From Actinomycetota bacterium (GTDB taxonomy: Bacteria > Actinomycetota > Thermoleophilia > Solirubrobacterales > Solirubrobacteraceae): 43,693 bases of DNA. Each line of letters starts with the position of its first letter. Within the stretch, counting starts at the first letter, position 1. The stretch is taken from positions 1 to 43,693 of the forward strand of contig VAWK01000055.1 of NCBI GenBank assembly GCA_005885515.1, in the 5' to 3' direction. The notes beneath the pieces were generated by a model, which worked only from the letters and a program-made list of their open reading frames with translations, did no database searches and was not told the DNA's origin. A program made the translations under genes and the position numbers. This document shows, piece after piece, positions 17,991 to 27,859 of this stretch.

Positions 17991-18181
17991 GGCGCGGGCT
18001 GCCGGCTCTTGCCCCGAGGTCCGACCACGCCCGTTGACATCGGGTTGCCAGGCATCGATGCGCAGAGGATATGCCGGCACGGCACTCGCCGGGCGACCCC
18101 CTCGACAGGGAAACCCTGCCGGCGAAACCGTCGGACGCCACGTGGGCGGCCGGGATCCGGGAGCCTGCCGGCCTCGCGCGT
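17991..18181 (-). other. 190-nt gap between prs and the membrane protein
   Basis: No gene is supported here. A short hairpin CAGGG-TTT-CCCTG lies at 18106-18118, and TGCCGGC occurs three times on the plus strand. It may hold a terminator for prs or a leader for the next gene. I could not match it to a known riboswitch. Confidence 0.35.
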
Positions 18182-19207
18182 CTAGAACAGCTGGTTCTCG
18201 CCGCCGAACACCTCGCTGACCGAGTCGTCGACGAAGATCCGACGGATCGAGTCGGTCAGCAGGTCCGCACACGGCAGGACGCGGATGTTCGCGGGGCGAT
18301 TGGGCGGGATCGGGATCGTGTCGGTCACCACGATCTCCTCCAGGCCCGACGTTCTCAGGGTCTCAAACGCCTCACCGGAGAACACGGCGTGCGTCGCCGC
18401 CGCGTACACCCGCGCCGCGCCCTCTCCGGCGACGGTCTTGGCCGCCTCCTTGAGCGTGCCGGCGGTGTCGATCATGTCGTCGACGATCACCGCCGTCTTG
18501 TCCTTCACGTCGCCGATCACGTAGCCGATCTCCGCCACCTGCTGCGCCGGCCGCTCCTTGTCGAGGATCGCCAGCTCGGCGCCGATCTTTGAGGCGAACT
18601 TCTTGTTCAGCTTCACGCGCCCCGCGTCCGGCGCCACCACGACCAGGTCCGACAGGCCGAGATCGCCGAAGTACTGGGTCAGCATGAACAGGGCGGTCAT
18701 GTGGTCCACGGGCTTCTGGAAGAAGCCCTGGATCTGGCCCGCGTGGAGATCCATCGTCAGCACCCTGTCCGCGCCCGCCGCCTCCAGCATGCGCGCCACC
18801 AGCCGGGCCGAGATCGGCTCCCGCGGCGCGGACTTCTTGTCTTGCCGCGAATATCCGAACCACGGCGTGACGGCGATCACGCGATGCGCCGAGGCCCCCA
18901 CGGCGGCGTCGATCATGAACAGGAGCTCCATCAGCGAGTCGTTGGCGGTCACTCCCGTTTCAGCGTTGCCGCAGGTCGATTGCACGATGAACACATCCGC
19001 GCCGCGGACCGACTCCTCGTAGCGGCAGTACACCTCGCCGTTGGAGAACGTCTTCAGCGTCACCGGCCCCAGCTCGACGCCCAGCTTGTCGGCGATATCC
19101 ACCGCCAGCTGCGGGTTGGCGCGCCCGCTGAACAGCATCAGCCGCTTGTTGTAGTCGATCGGCAGGCTCGCGCGCGAGGGAGAGGTGCGCGTGTCCATCA
19201 CGCTCAT
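18182..19207 (-). CDS. prs: Ribose-phosphate pyrophosphokinase
   Basis: A 341-residue class I PRPP synthetase that makes 5-phosphoribosyl-1-pyrophosphate from ribose-5-phosphate and ATP for nucleotides, His, Trp and NAD. Visible motifs are FSNGEVYCRYEESVRG, WFGYSRQDKKSAPREPISA (ATP flexible region), MDLHAGQIQGFF and the PRPP-binding loop VIVDDMIDTAGTL. An N-terminal extension of about 20 residues precedes the core. Its ATG overlaps the glmU stop as ATGA, which indicates translational coupling to glmU. Confidence 0.97.
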   Translation of the reverse strand: MSVMDTRTSPSRASLPIDYNKRLMLFSGRANPQLAVDIADKLGVELGPVTLKTFSNGEVYCRYEESVRGADVFIVQSTCGNAETGVTANDSLMELLFMIDAAVGASAHRVIAVTPWFGYSRQDKKSAPREPISARLVARMLEAAGADRVLTMDLHAGQIQGFFQKPVDHMTALFMLTQYFGDLGLSDLVVVAPDAGRVKLNKKFASKIGAELAILDKERPAQQVAEIGYVIGDVKDKTAVIVDDMIDTAGTLKEAAKTVAGEGAARVYAAATHAVFSGEAFETLRTSGLEEIVVTDTIPIPPNRPANIRVLPCADLLTDSIRRIFVDDSVSEVFGGENQLF

Positions 19208-20583
19208 GGCTCCTCGGAGTGTAAACGCCGCTCCTGGTGCCCCGCCTTGGCGCGCTCCGCGTAGCGCTCGACGTTGCGCTGCCTGGCCCGGGCCACGGCC
19301 AGGGCGCCGTCGGGCACGTCCTCGGTTATCACCGACCCGGCAGCGGTGTAGGTGTCATCACCAACCGCCACCGGCGCCACGTAGGCGGTGTTGACGCCCC
19401 CCTGCACGCGCTTTCCGATCTTCGTGCGGTGCTTCTCGCGGCCGTCGTAGTTTGCCGTGATCGAACCCGCCCCGAGGTTTGAGCCCTCCCCCACCTCGGC
19501 GTCGCCCACGTAGGACAGATGCGGCACTTTCGCGTGGGGCCCGATGTCGGAGTTCTTGACCTCGACGAAAGTTCCCACCTTCGCGCCGGTGCGCAGCACC
19601 GCGCCCGGCCGCAGGTACGCGAACGGCCCCACGCTCGCTCCGTCCTCGACCGTGCAGTCAACCAGGTACGAGTGCCTGATGGTGCAGCCCGCGCCGATCG
19701 TGCTGCGGCCGCGGATCGTCGTAAACGGCTCGATCACGGTGTCCGGGCCGATCTGCACGTCCGCGTCGATCACCGTGGCGCGCGGATCGACGATCTCCAC
19801 CCCGGCGCGCAGATGGCGCTCGTGGATCTGCTGCTGCGCCAGCGCGCGCACCCGCGCCAGCCCGATGCGGTCGTTGACGCCCAGCACGACCCTGGGGTCC
19901 TCAACCGTGTGCGCGGCGACCGACTGACCGTTCTGCCTGAGCAGCTCGAGCACCTGCGGCAGGTACAGCTCCGCCTGCGCGTTGTCCGCCGCGAGCCGCG
20001 GCAGCGCGGCGCCGAGCGCCTGACGGTCGAACGCATACAGGCCCGCGTTCACCTCGCGGATGCGCCGCTGCTCGGCGCTGGCATCCCCGGCTGCCTTTGT
20101 CTCCACGACCCGCTCCACGTCGCCGCTTGCGTCGCGCACGACGCGGCCATACCCGCTGGGGTCCTCGAGCACCGCCGTCGCCATCGTGGCGGCCGCGCCC
20201 CCGCGCTCGTGCGCCTCGGCGAGGCCGCGGATCGCCTCTGCGCTCACGAGCGGCACATCCCCGCTGAGCACGACGAGCGGCGCCCGGTCGGCGGGTGAGG
20301 CTCCTGCCACGGCCTGGAGATGCGCCAGCGCCGCCATAACCGCTCCGCCGGTCCCGTCTGGCCTGGGCTGCACCGCCAGCTCGACGCCGTCCGGCAGTAC
20401 CGCCTGAAGCGCGCGCTCGGGCGAGTCCACCACGATCACGCGCCCGGCCCCAGCCTGCAGCGCGGCCGCTACCGGCCACAGCACCATCGGCCGTCCGCAC
20501 AGCTCGTGCAGGACCTTCGGCGTCTGCGAGCGCATCCGCGTCCCCTGACCTGCGGCGAGGATCAGCACGATCGGAGCTGCCAC
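19204..20583 (-). CDS. glmU: Bifunctional GlmU uridyltransferase/acetyltransferase
   Basis: A 459-residue enzyme for the last two steps to UDP-GlcNAc, the peptidoglycan precursor. The N-terminal nucleotidyltransferase has LAAGQGTRMRSQTPKVLHEL, LSGDVPL and GYGRVV. The C-terminal left-handed beta-helix of hexapeptide repeats has NYDGREKHRTKIGKRV and the end motif VAVGDDTYTAAGSVITEDVP. The frame is open to 20682 through tRNA-Gln; GTG 20583 puts the catalytic loop at the N-terminus and has TAGCAT 7 nt upstream, so I chose it. It couples to prs by a 4-nt overlap. Confidence 0.95.
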   Translation of the reverse strand: MAAPIVLILAAGQGTRMRSQTPKVLHELCGRPMVLWPVAAALQAGAGRVIVVDSPERALQAVLPDGVELAVQPRPDGTGGAVMAALAHLQAVAGASPADRAPLVVLSGDVPLVSAEAIRGLAEAHERGGAAATMATAVLEDPSGYGRVVRDASGDVERVVETKAAGDASAEQRRIREVNAGLYAFDRQALGAALPRLAADNAQAELYLPQVLELLRQNGQSVAAHTVEDPRVVLGVNDRIGLARVRALAQQQIHERHLRAGVEIVDPRATVIDADVQIGPDTVIEPFTTIRGRSTIGAGCTIRHSYLVDCTVEDGASVGPFAYLRPGAVLRTGAKVGTFVEVKNSDIGPHAKVPHLSYVGDAEVGEGSNLGAGSITANYDGREKHRTKIGKRVQGGVNTAYVAPVAVGDDTYTAAGSVITEDVPDGALAVARARQRNVERYAERAKAGHQERRLHSEEP

Positions 20584-20590
20584 CTCGAAG

Positions 20591-20596
20591 ATGCTA
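20591..20596 (-). promoter_or_regulatory. -10 box for leaderless glmU
   Basis: On the minus strand TAGCAT is 7 nt before GTG 20583 and 14 nt after the 3' end of tRNA-Gln. The same hexamer precedes the phosphatase gene at 495 and icd. glmU may also receive read-through from the tRNA. Confidence 0.5.
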
Positions 20597-20610
20597 CTCG
20601 GCGTCTGTAG

Positions 20611-20681
20611 CTGGGGGGCAGGGATTCGAACCCCGATTCTCAGGACCAAAACCTGATGTCCTGCCATTGGACGACCCCCCA
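20611..20681 (-). tRNA. tRNA-Gln (UUG)
   Basis: A complete cloverleaf on the minus strand. The acceptor stem TGGGGGG pairs with CCCCCCA, the discriminator is G, the anticodon loop TTTTGGT gives UUG, and the T-loop is TTCGAAT. The weak U1-A72 pair is typical of glutamine tRNAs. CCA is not encoded. Confidence 0.95.
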
Positions 20682-20800
20682 ACGGCGGCTACATCCTCGC
20701 ATGCGGCCATCCCGAAACGGCACGTTCCGAGCACTATCGAGCGTGCAAGGCGACTCTCATCTGTGCGTTCTGCAAGTATGCCCGCACCCTGTCGGAGCGA

Positions 20801-21394
20801 GTGCGAACAACTCGACGGAGGTTTGGCGCCCTGGTTTCGGCCGCGCTGCCGTTGCTGCTCGGGGTGCTCGCGCCGGTCGTCGCCGCGGCCCGAGCCGTGG
20901 TGGCGCGCCGGCCCTCACCTCCCTGCCCCGGTGCGAACCTGCGCCCCGGCCCGGAAAACACGCCGGCGGTCACCGCCGCCACTGTGTGCCTGCTCGACCA
21001 GTTGCGGCAGTCCCACCATCTGCGCGCCCTGCGCGCCAACCGTTACCTGCAGCGGGTGGCCAGCGGCCAGGTGCGCCACATGGTTCGCTGGAACTACTTC
21101 GCCGACGTCCCCCCCGCCGGTCCGCCGCCCGGGGCGTTGATCGCCTCGAGCCGCTACGGCGCACATGCCACCAAGCTGGCGACCGGGCAGAACATCGGCT
21201 GGGGCACCGGAGGGGATGGCACCCCGGCCAGGATGGTGTCGGCGTGGATGGCCTCGCCGCCGCACCGTGCGCTGATCCTGGGGGGCTCGTTTCAGAACAT
21301 CGGCGTGGCGATCTCGACGCGCCTGCCCGCGATCCTCCACCACGGACCGCAGGGAGCCTTGTACGCGGTCGAGTTCGCCGCCCGGGCCGGCTAG
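20801..21394 (+). CDS. Secreted CAP/SCP-domain protein
   Basis: A 197-residue protein with an N-terminal signal (basic TTRRRFG, then a hydrophobic segment to about residue 32) and a CAP (cysteine-rich secretory/PR-1) domain: LLDQLRQSHHLRALRANRYL, GQNIGWGTGG and MVSAWMASPPHRALILGGSF with NIGVAI. CAP proteins in bacteria are exported and of uncertain activity; some bind lipids or the cell wall. The RRRFG could suggest Tat export but lacks a full twin-arginine consensus. The start is GTG 20801 without a clear ribosome site. Its TAG stop shares CTAG with the stop of the convergent regulator. Confidence 0.8.
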   Translation: MRTTRRRFGALVSAALPLLLGVLAPVVAAARAVVARRPSPPCPGANLRPGPENTPAVTAATVCLLDQLRQSHHLRALRANRYLQRVASGQVRHMVRWNYFADVPPAGPPPGALIASSRYGAHATKLATGQNIGWGTGGDGTPARMVSAWMASPPHRALILGGSFQNIGVAISTRLPAILHHGPQGALYAVEFAARAG

Positions 21395-22605
21395 CCTCGT
21401 CTGGAGGACCGCCGCGGCACGCGACCGCCTTCGGCGCCCGCCTCCGAGGCGGGGCCGCCGGCCGCCGGGATCCCGAGCACGCGCATCGCCTTCAGCCCCA
21501 GGCTGAGCTTCTCGCGTCCGTCGCTCGAGCTCACGTCGAGCCCAGACAGCTCGCGCACGCGCTCCAGCCGGTAGTAGATCGTGTGACGGTGGGTGAACAG
21601 ACGCTGCGCGGTCCGCGCGACGTTGCCGTCGGCATCCAGGAATGCCTCGAGCGTCCCCACCAGGTCGGTCTCGTACTGGTTGTCATAGGCGACCAGCGGT
21701 TCGACCGTCTCGCCGTAGAAGCGCTGCAGCTCCTGCGGGTTCTCGCTCATCGCCGACAGCAGCAGGCGGTAGGCGCCCGTCTGCTCGAAGGCCAGCACGG
21801 CGCCGTCCTCGGAGCCCTGCGTCACGTTCGCTGCCAGCAGCGCCTCGCTGGCCGCGCGCGGCAGCTCGGCCGGATCCTCGGCGATGCGGCTGCGGCCGAT
21901 GGCAAACGTGCACCCCGCCAGCCCGGCCTCGAGCTCGCGCCGAACGGCGTCGGCCGCGCGCGCGGCGAGCTGCTCCTGGCCGCCCGGGATGAGCAGCAGC
22001 ACCTCGGCCCCCAGGGCCCCCTCGCGCTCGGCCAGGGCGGCGATCGAGCGGCTCACCACCCCCCTTGCGCCGCGCTCGGCGATACTGCGCACGCGCCCGC
22101 GCCAGCCCTCGTCGGCCGGCAGCAGCGGGTGCGCGCGCGCCACGATCATGCTCGCTCCCTCGGCGAGCTCGAGCGACAGCTCCTTGGCGCGCGCGAGCAG
22201 CTCCTCGCGACCGCTCAGCTCGCGCCCGAGCACTGCGCGCAGGAAATCGGCGGCGGCCGATTCGGACATCCGCTCCGGCGCCCTCACCCGCTCGACCTCC
22301 GACGCGATCATCGTCGCCAGCAGCCGGCGGATCGACGCGCTCGGCTCGGTCTTGGCGCGCATGTGCAGCGCCCCCACCACGGTGTCCGCCACGCGCAGCG
22401 GAAGGCTGTTCACGCCCCGGCCCTGCGAGAGCAGCGCGCGCTCCTCGGCCGGCGAGCGGGCCGCCACCGCCAGCGTGGCGCCCGCGACGTCGGTCACGGC
22501 CAGGCTCGCACCCAGCGCCCGCGCCGCCGCGCGCACGACCTCGGGAAGCCCGGCGCCCGACTCGACCGCCTCGGTGATCGCGTCGAGCGCCGCGAGGTCG
22601 GACAC
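21391..22605 (-). CDS. PucR/CdaR-type transcriptional regulator
   Basis: A 404-residue regulator. Residues 1-130 look like a GAF-like sensor (LPLRVADTVVGALHM). The middle region (about 170-300) resembles the degenerate GGDEF-like domain of the family. The C-terminus is the PucR-type helix-turn-helix: LVGTLEAFLDADGNVARTAQ, then HRHTIYYRLERVRELSGLD. Such proteins activate genes for purine, sugar-diacid or proline use. No obvious target is adjacent. GTG 22605, four bases after the preceding small gene, is the likely start and implies cotranscription with it. Confidence 0.85.
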   Translation of the reverse strand: MSDLAALDAITEAVESGAGLPEVVRAAARALGASLAVTDVAGATLAVAARSPAEERALLSQGRGVNSLPLRVADTVVGALHMRAKTEPSASIRRLLATMIASEVERVRAPERMSESAAADFLRAVLGRELSGREELLARAKELSLELAEGASMIVARAHPLLPADEGWRGRVRSIAERGARGVVSRSIAALAEREGALGAEVLLLIPGGQEQLAARAADAVRRELEAGLAGCTFAIGRSRIAEDPAELPRAASEALLAANVTQGSEDGAVLAFEQTGAYRLLLSAMSENPQELQRFYGETVEPLVAYDNQYETDLVGTLEAFLDADGNVARTAQRLFTHRHTIYYRLERVRELSGLDVSSSDGREKLSLGLKAMRVLGIPAAGGPASEAGAEGGRVPRRSSRRG

Positions 22606-22609
22606 GGCG

Positions 22610-22822
22610 CTAGCCCCAGAAGTAGACGACGGCGAGCGCCCCGGCCACGCCCACGCCAACGAGCACGGCGAGCACGTAAAGCGACAGCACCGTAGCCGCC
22701 AGCCGCTCCCACAGGCGCGAATAGGCATTCCAAGCCGGCAGCAGGATCAGGCCCGCATACAGCGCCAGCCCAAATGTGCCCGCGCCAACCGCGACCAGGG
22801 CGTTGATGGTTGTCCTGCTCAT
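22610..22822 (-). CDS. Small two-helix membrane protein
   Basis: A 70-residue protein with two membrane helices (about 8-29 and 43-66) and almost no soluble part, ending in VVYFWG. The family is not recognised. The start is ATG 22822 with GAGGACGG just upstream. It is followed after 4 nt by the PucR-type regulator, so the two are probably translated from one mRNA. Confidence 0.65.
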   Translation of the reverse strand: MSRTTINALVAVGAGTFGLALYAGLILLPAWNAYSRLWERLAATVLSLYVLAVLVGVGVAGALAVVYFWG

Positions 22823-22927
22823 CCGTCCTCGTGTGATTGTGACGCACCGGCATGTCGCCTGCGCGCGCGAGGCCTCGCGGGCGTCGGGCGCGGCTCGCGT
22901 CGCGTCGGCGCGTTTGTGGGGCGCCCC

Positions 22928-23848
22928 TCAGGAGCCGCCGGCCGGTCGCGCCCGCGCGAACGCCGGCCCCACCGAGCGGGCGCGGATCGCGGCCGTCTGT
23001 CGATCCGCCATTGCCGCGGCCGCCCGTTCGCTGTCCGCAGCACCGGCGAACAGCGCGACCACCGTCGGCCCCGAGCCGCTGACGAGCGCCCGCCGCGCTC
23101 CCACGGCGCGCGCCAGCTCGAGCGCCTGGCCGATGTGCGGAAACAGCGCGCTCGCCGCCGGCTGCAGGTCGTTGTCCAGCAGCCCGCTCGCCGCCGGGAA
23201 GGGTGCGCCGTGGGCGAAAGCCTCGCGCACCTCCCGGACGCGCCGGTCGAGCGCCGGCTGCGCGCGCCCGGTCCGCTGGCGATCGGCCTCGGCGTAGACG
23301 GCGGCGGTCGCGAGCGCGCCGGCCGGCGGCAATACCAGCAGCTCGAGCGACGGATCCGGGTCCGGCAACCGCTCCAGGCGCTCACCGGCGCCCGTCGCAA
23401 GCCAGCGCCCGGGGGCGACCTGGGCGGGGACATCTGCGCCGAGCGACCGCGCGAGCCCGTACAGGAGCTGCTCATCGCCCAATCCGGAGGCGCGACGAAG
23501 CAGGCGCAGCGTCGCCGCTGCGTCGGCCGAGCCGCCCCCCAGCCCGGCCGCCACGGGGATGCGCTTGACGATGCTCAGGCGCAGCGGCCCCGCTTCCCAG
23601 CCGGTGGCGGCACGGAAGGAGCGCAGCGCCGCCGCCGCCAGGTTCTCCTGCGGCGGACCGGGCACGCCGGGGCAGATCACCTCGTCCTCCGTGGCCGTGC
23701 CTGGGCGGCGCTCGAGCGTCAGCTCGTCGGCCAGCGAGATCGACTGCATGACGGTCACGATCTCGTGCCGGCCGTCGCTCGTCCGCGGCGGCCCGAGCCA
23801 CAGCCCCAGGTTGATCTTGGCCGGCGCGCGCGCGCACAGCGCGCTCAT
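22928..23848 (-). CDS. ispE: 4-diphosphocytidyl-2-C-methyl-D-erythritol kinase
   Basis: A 306-residue GHMP kinase of the MEP isoprenoid pathway that phosphorylates CDP-ME at the 2-hydroxyl. APAKINLGLWL is the substrate-binding N-terminus, PVAAGLGGGSADAAATL the ATP loop, and VSGSGPTVVALF the third GHMP motif. The frame is open upstream, but ATG 23848 overlaps the ksgA stop as ATGA, the arrangement seen in many actinobacteria. It is the last gene of the rsmI-metG-tatD-ksgA-ispE run. Confidence 0.95.
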   Translation of the reverse strand: MSALCARAPAKINLGLWLGPPRTSDGRHEIVTVMQSISLADELTLERRPGTATEDEVICPGVPGPPQENLAAAALRSFRAATGWEAGPLRLSIVKRIPVAAGLGGGSADAAATLRLLRRASGLGDEQLLYGLARSLGADVPAQVAPGRWLATGAGERLERLPDPDPSLELLVLPPAGALATAAVYAEADRQRTGRAQPALDRRVREVREAFAHGAPFPAASGLLDNDLQPAASALFPHIGQALELARAVGARRALVSGSGPTVVALFAGAADSERAAAAMADRQTAAIRARSVGPAFARARPAGGS

Positions 23849-24699
23849 GCCCGCAGCGCCCTGGCCAGCGCCCGGAAGTCCTCGGCAGACAGGCGCTCGG
23901 CGCGCACGTCGACACGGTGGCCCAGGCGGCGCAGCGCCTCGCGCACCTGCTCGCGGGAGCGTCCGCCGGGCGCTCCCGCCAGCGCCAGCGAGCCGGCGAG
24001 CGTCTTGCGGCGGTGCGCGAAGGCGCCAGCGACCAGGGCGCGCAGCTCGGGTCCCGGAACCGGCGGATCCGGATCGGCTGGGCGCCGCCGCAGCCGCAGC
24101 AGCGCCGAGTCGACTTTGGGCACCGGATAGAAGACGCTGCGCGGCAGCGGCCGCAGCAGCTCGACCTCGCACGCGAGCTGGGCCATCACCGACGGCACGC
24201 CGTAGACCCGGCTCCCCGGGGCCGCCACCAGGCGTTCGGCCACCTCGCGCTGCACCATCGCAACCCAGCTGTCGACAGCGGGTAGCTCATCGATCGTGCG
24301 CAGCAGCACCGAGGCCGCGATCCCGTAGGGCAGGTTCGCGACCACCTTGCGCGGTCGCGGGCGCAGCCCGCTCAGATCGATGCGCATCGCATCGCCCCAG
24401 TGCACGTCCACGTTGGCGTGCGCGTCGGTCGCATCCGAAAGCGCCTCCCGCAGGCGCTCGTCGACCTCGACCACGTGCACATGCGCGACGCGCTCGGCGA
24501 GGAACTCCGACAGCACCCCCACGCCGCCACCGATCTCGAGCACGACGTCATCGCGCGCCAGCGCGGCCGCGCGCTCGATCACGCCGAGGATGTTGCCGTC
24601 GATGAGGAAGTTCTGTCCCAGCTCGCGGTCCGGCCGCACGCCGAAGCGGCGGATCCGCCGCAGGCTTGGCTGCACCGGGGCGTCGGCCACCGCGCTCAC
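23845..24699 (-). CDS. ksgA: 16S rRNA dimethyladenosine transferase
   Basis: A 284-residue SAM-dependent enzyme (RsmA/KsgA) that dimethylates A1518 and A1519 of 16S rRNA late in 30S assembly. ELGQNFLID is the N-terminal motif, VLEIGGGVGVLSEFLAERV the SAM loop, NLPYGIAASVL the catalytic NLPY motif, and FYPVPKVDSALL follows. Length is normal. Its GTG start overlaps the tatD stop as GTGA, so translation is probably coupled. Confidence 0.96.
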   Translation of the reverse strand: MSAVADAPVQPSLRRIRRFGVRPDRELGQNFLIDGNILGVIERAAALARDDVVLEIGGGVGVLSEFLAERVAHVHVVEVDERLREALSDATDAHANVDVHWGDAMRIDLSGLRPRPRKVVANLPYGIAASVLLRTIDELPAVDSWVAMVQREVAERLVAAPGSRVYGVPSVMAQLACEVELLRPLPRSVFYPVPKVDSALLRLRRRPADPDPPVPGPELRALVAGAFAHRRKTLAGSLALAGAPGGRSREQVREALRRLGHRVDVRAERLSAEDFRALARALRA

Positions 24700-25448
24700 T
24701 CCCAGCCGAACACGCGCGCCGCGTTGCGCTCGACCGCGGCGTCGAGCCGCGCCGACGGCGTGCCCCGCGCGGACGCCAAGAAGGCGAGCGTGTGGGCGAC
24801 GTACGCCGGCTGGTTGCGCTCCCGTCGCACCGCCTGGGGCGTCAGATAGGGGGCATCGGTCTCGATCAGCAGGCGATCGTCTGGCACCTCCCGCGCCGCG
24901 CGCGCCAGATCGGCGGCGCTGGGATAGGTGACGTTGCCCGCGAAGGAGATCTCATAGCCACGCTCCAGGCACTCGTGCACGCGGCTCGCCATCGAGAAGC
25001 AATGCATCACCACGCTCACCCCCTCTGCTTCCGCGGCCAGCTGGGCAAGCGTCGGCTCCTCGGCGGCGCGCGAGTGGATCACGAGCGGCTTGCCGGTCTC
25101 GCGCGCCAGCGCGATCTGGGCCGCGAACGCGCGCTGCTGATCTGCGCGCGGGGCACCTTCGCGATAGAAGTCAAGACCGGTCTCGCCGATCGCCACGCAG
25201 CGCCGGTGCGCCGCGAGCGCGCGCAGCTCGGCCAGGTCGGCGTCGTCGAAGCCCCTGGCGGCGTTGGGGTGACGGCCGATCGCCGCGTACACCTGCGGAA
25301 AGGCCTCCGCCGCGGCGAGCGCCGCGCGGCAGGATGAGCTGTCGATGCCGATCGTCAGCATCAGCTTCACGCCCGCCGCTTGGGCCGCCGCCACCAGATC
25401 GGCGGCCGGCTGACCGCACAGGTCCAGATGGGTGTGAGAGTCGATCAC
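24696..25448 (-). CDS. tatD: TatD family metal-dependent hydrolase
   Basis: A 250-residue TIM-barrel hydrolase of the TatD/YcfH DNase family. The metal ligands are visible: the DSHTHLD motif at the N-terminus, the glutamate in GETGLDFYR, the histidine in VIHSR, the histidine in VVMHCFS, and the aspartate in IETDAPYLTP. Proposed activities are 3'-5' exonuclease and D-aminoacyl-tRNA deacylation. GTG 25448 puts the first ligand motif at the N-terminus; the longer frame overlaps metG. It begins 11 nt after metG. Confidence 0.93.
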   Translation of the reverse strand: MIDSHTHLDLCGQPAADLVAAAQAAGVKLMLTIGIDSSSCRAALAAAEAFPQVYAAIGRHPNAARGFDDADLAELRALAAHRRCVAIGETGLDFYREGAPRADQQRAFAAQIALARETGKPLVIHSRAAEEPTLAQLAAEAEGVSVVMHCFSMASRVHECLERGYEISFAGNVTYPSAADLARAAREVPDDRLLIETDAPYLTPQAVRRERNQPAYVAHTLAFLASARGTPSARLDAAVERNAARVFGWE

Positions 25449-25459
25449 CGCCCGCGGAC

Positions 25460-26956
<1,497 letters not shown>

Positions 26957-26967
26957 GCCGGCGCAGG

Positions 26968-27837
26968 CTACCGGCGCACACGCCGGACAGCCTGCCCTGT
27001 GCCGCGGGCCGATTCCCGGTAGAGCTCGTTGGCGGCGAGGCCCGTCAGCCTCGCGACCGCCGCCGCCGCAGGACGCGGTCGGGCGCCGGCGCGGATGAGC
27101 TCGGCTAGCGCCTGCACGGCCTCGACGTTGCTCGCCGGCTGCCGCGTGGCGGCACCGAGCACCAGCACCACCTCGCCGCGCAATGGCGCGCGCGCCGAAT
27201 GCGCGCCGTAATGCGAGGCCAGCTCGGCGGCGCTCCCGCGGCGGACTTCTTCATGCAGCTTGGTCAGCTCCCGGCACACGACCGCGGGGCGCTGGGGATC
27301 GAGCTCGGCGAGCACGCGCAGGGTGGCCGGCAGACGCCGCGGGGACTCGAACGCGACTAGCGTCTGCGAGGCGGCGCCCAGCATCGTCTGCAACGCCGCC
27401 CGCTTGCGCGGCAGAAAGCCCGCGAAGCACCATCGCTCCGCGGGCAGCCCCGAGGCGACCACGGCGGTGGTCACGGCACTCGGCCCGGGCAGCACTTCCA
27501 CGTCGAGGCCCGCCTGCACGCACTCCCGCAGCAGCGCGAAGCCCGGGTCGGCGACCAGCGGCATGCCGGAGTCCGACACGAGCGCCACGAGCGCGCCAGC
27601 GCGGATGCGCGCAACCAGCTCGCGCGCGCGCGCGCGTTCGTTGTGCTCATGCAGGCTCACGAGCGGCGCCGCCAGGCCGTGACGCCTGAGCAGGGCACCC
27701 GTGCGCCGCGTATCCTCACACGCCACCACGTCTGCACTGGTGAGCATGGCGAGCACGCGCAGGGTCACATCCTGCACGTTGCCGATCGGCGTTGGACACA
27801 CGGCCAGCCGCCCGACCGCGGCTTGCGAGTGGGTCAT
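26968..27837 (-). CDS. rsmI: 16S rRNA C1402 2'-O-methyltransferase
   Basis: A 289-residue SAM-dependent tetrapyrrole-methylase-fold enzyme that methylates the ribose of C1402 in the ribosomal P site. Typical motifs: CPTPIGNVQDVTLRVLAML, CEDTRRTGALL, SLHEHNE, VSDSGMPLVADPG, LPGPSAVTTAVVASGLP, CFAGFLPRK and CRELTKLHEEV. The start is ATG 27837, 6 nt after a TATATT -10 box, so the operon mRNA is predicted to be leaderless. Confidence 0.96.
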   Translation of the reverse strand: MTHSQAAVGRLAVCPTPIGNVQDVTLRVLAMLTSADVVACEDTRRTGALLRRHGLAAPLVSLHEHNERARARELVARIRAGALVALVSDSGMPLVADPGFALLRECVQAGLDVEVLPGPSAVTTAVVASGLPAERWCFAGFLPRKRAALQTMLGAASQTLVAFESPRRLPATLRVLAELDPQRPAVVCRELTKLHEEVRRGSAAELASHYGAHSARAPLRGEVVLVLGAATRQPASNVEAVQALAELIRAGARPRPAAAAVARLTGLAANELYRESARGTGQAVRRVRR

Positions 27838-27843
27838 CGAGCA

Positions 27844-27853
27844 AATATAGGCT
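27844..27853. promoter_or_regulatory. Overlapping divergent -10 boxes in a 22-bp gap
   Basis: The whole intergenic region between rsmI and the LCP gene is 22 bp. On the minus strand TATATT (27844-27849) is exactly 6 nt from ATG 27837. On the plus strand TAGGCT (27848-27853) is exactly 6 nt from ATG 27860. The hexamers share two base pairs, so polymerase cannot occupy both at once, and each transcript should begin at the A of its ATG. The -35 region of each promoter would lie inside the opposite gene. Confidence 0.6.
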
Positions 27854-27859
27854 CCCGCC

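Noticed and set aside
17991-18181. Riboswitch downstream of prs
   Set aside because: Only a short hairpin and repeated TGCCGGC were seen; no conserved core of the riboswitch classes I know could be matched.
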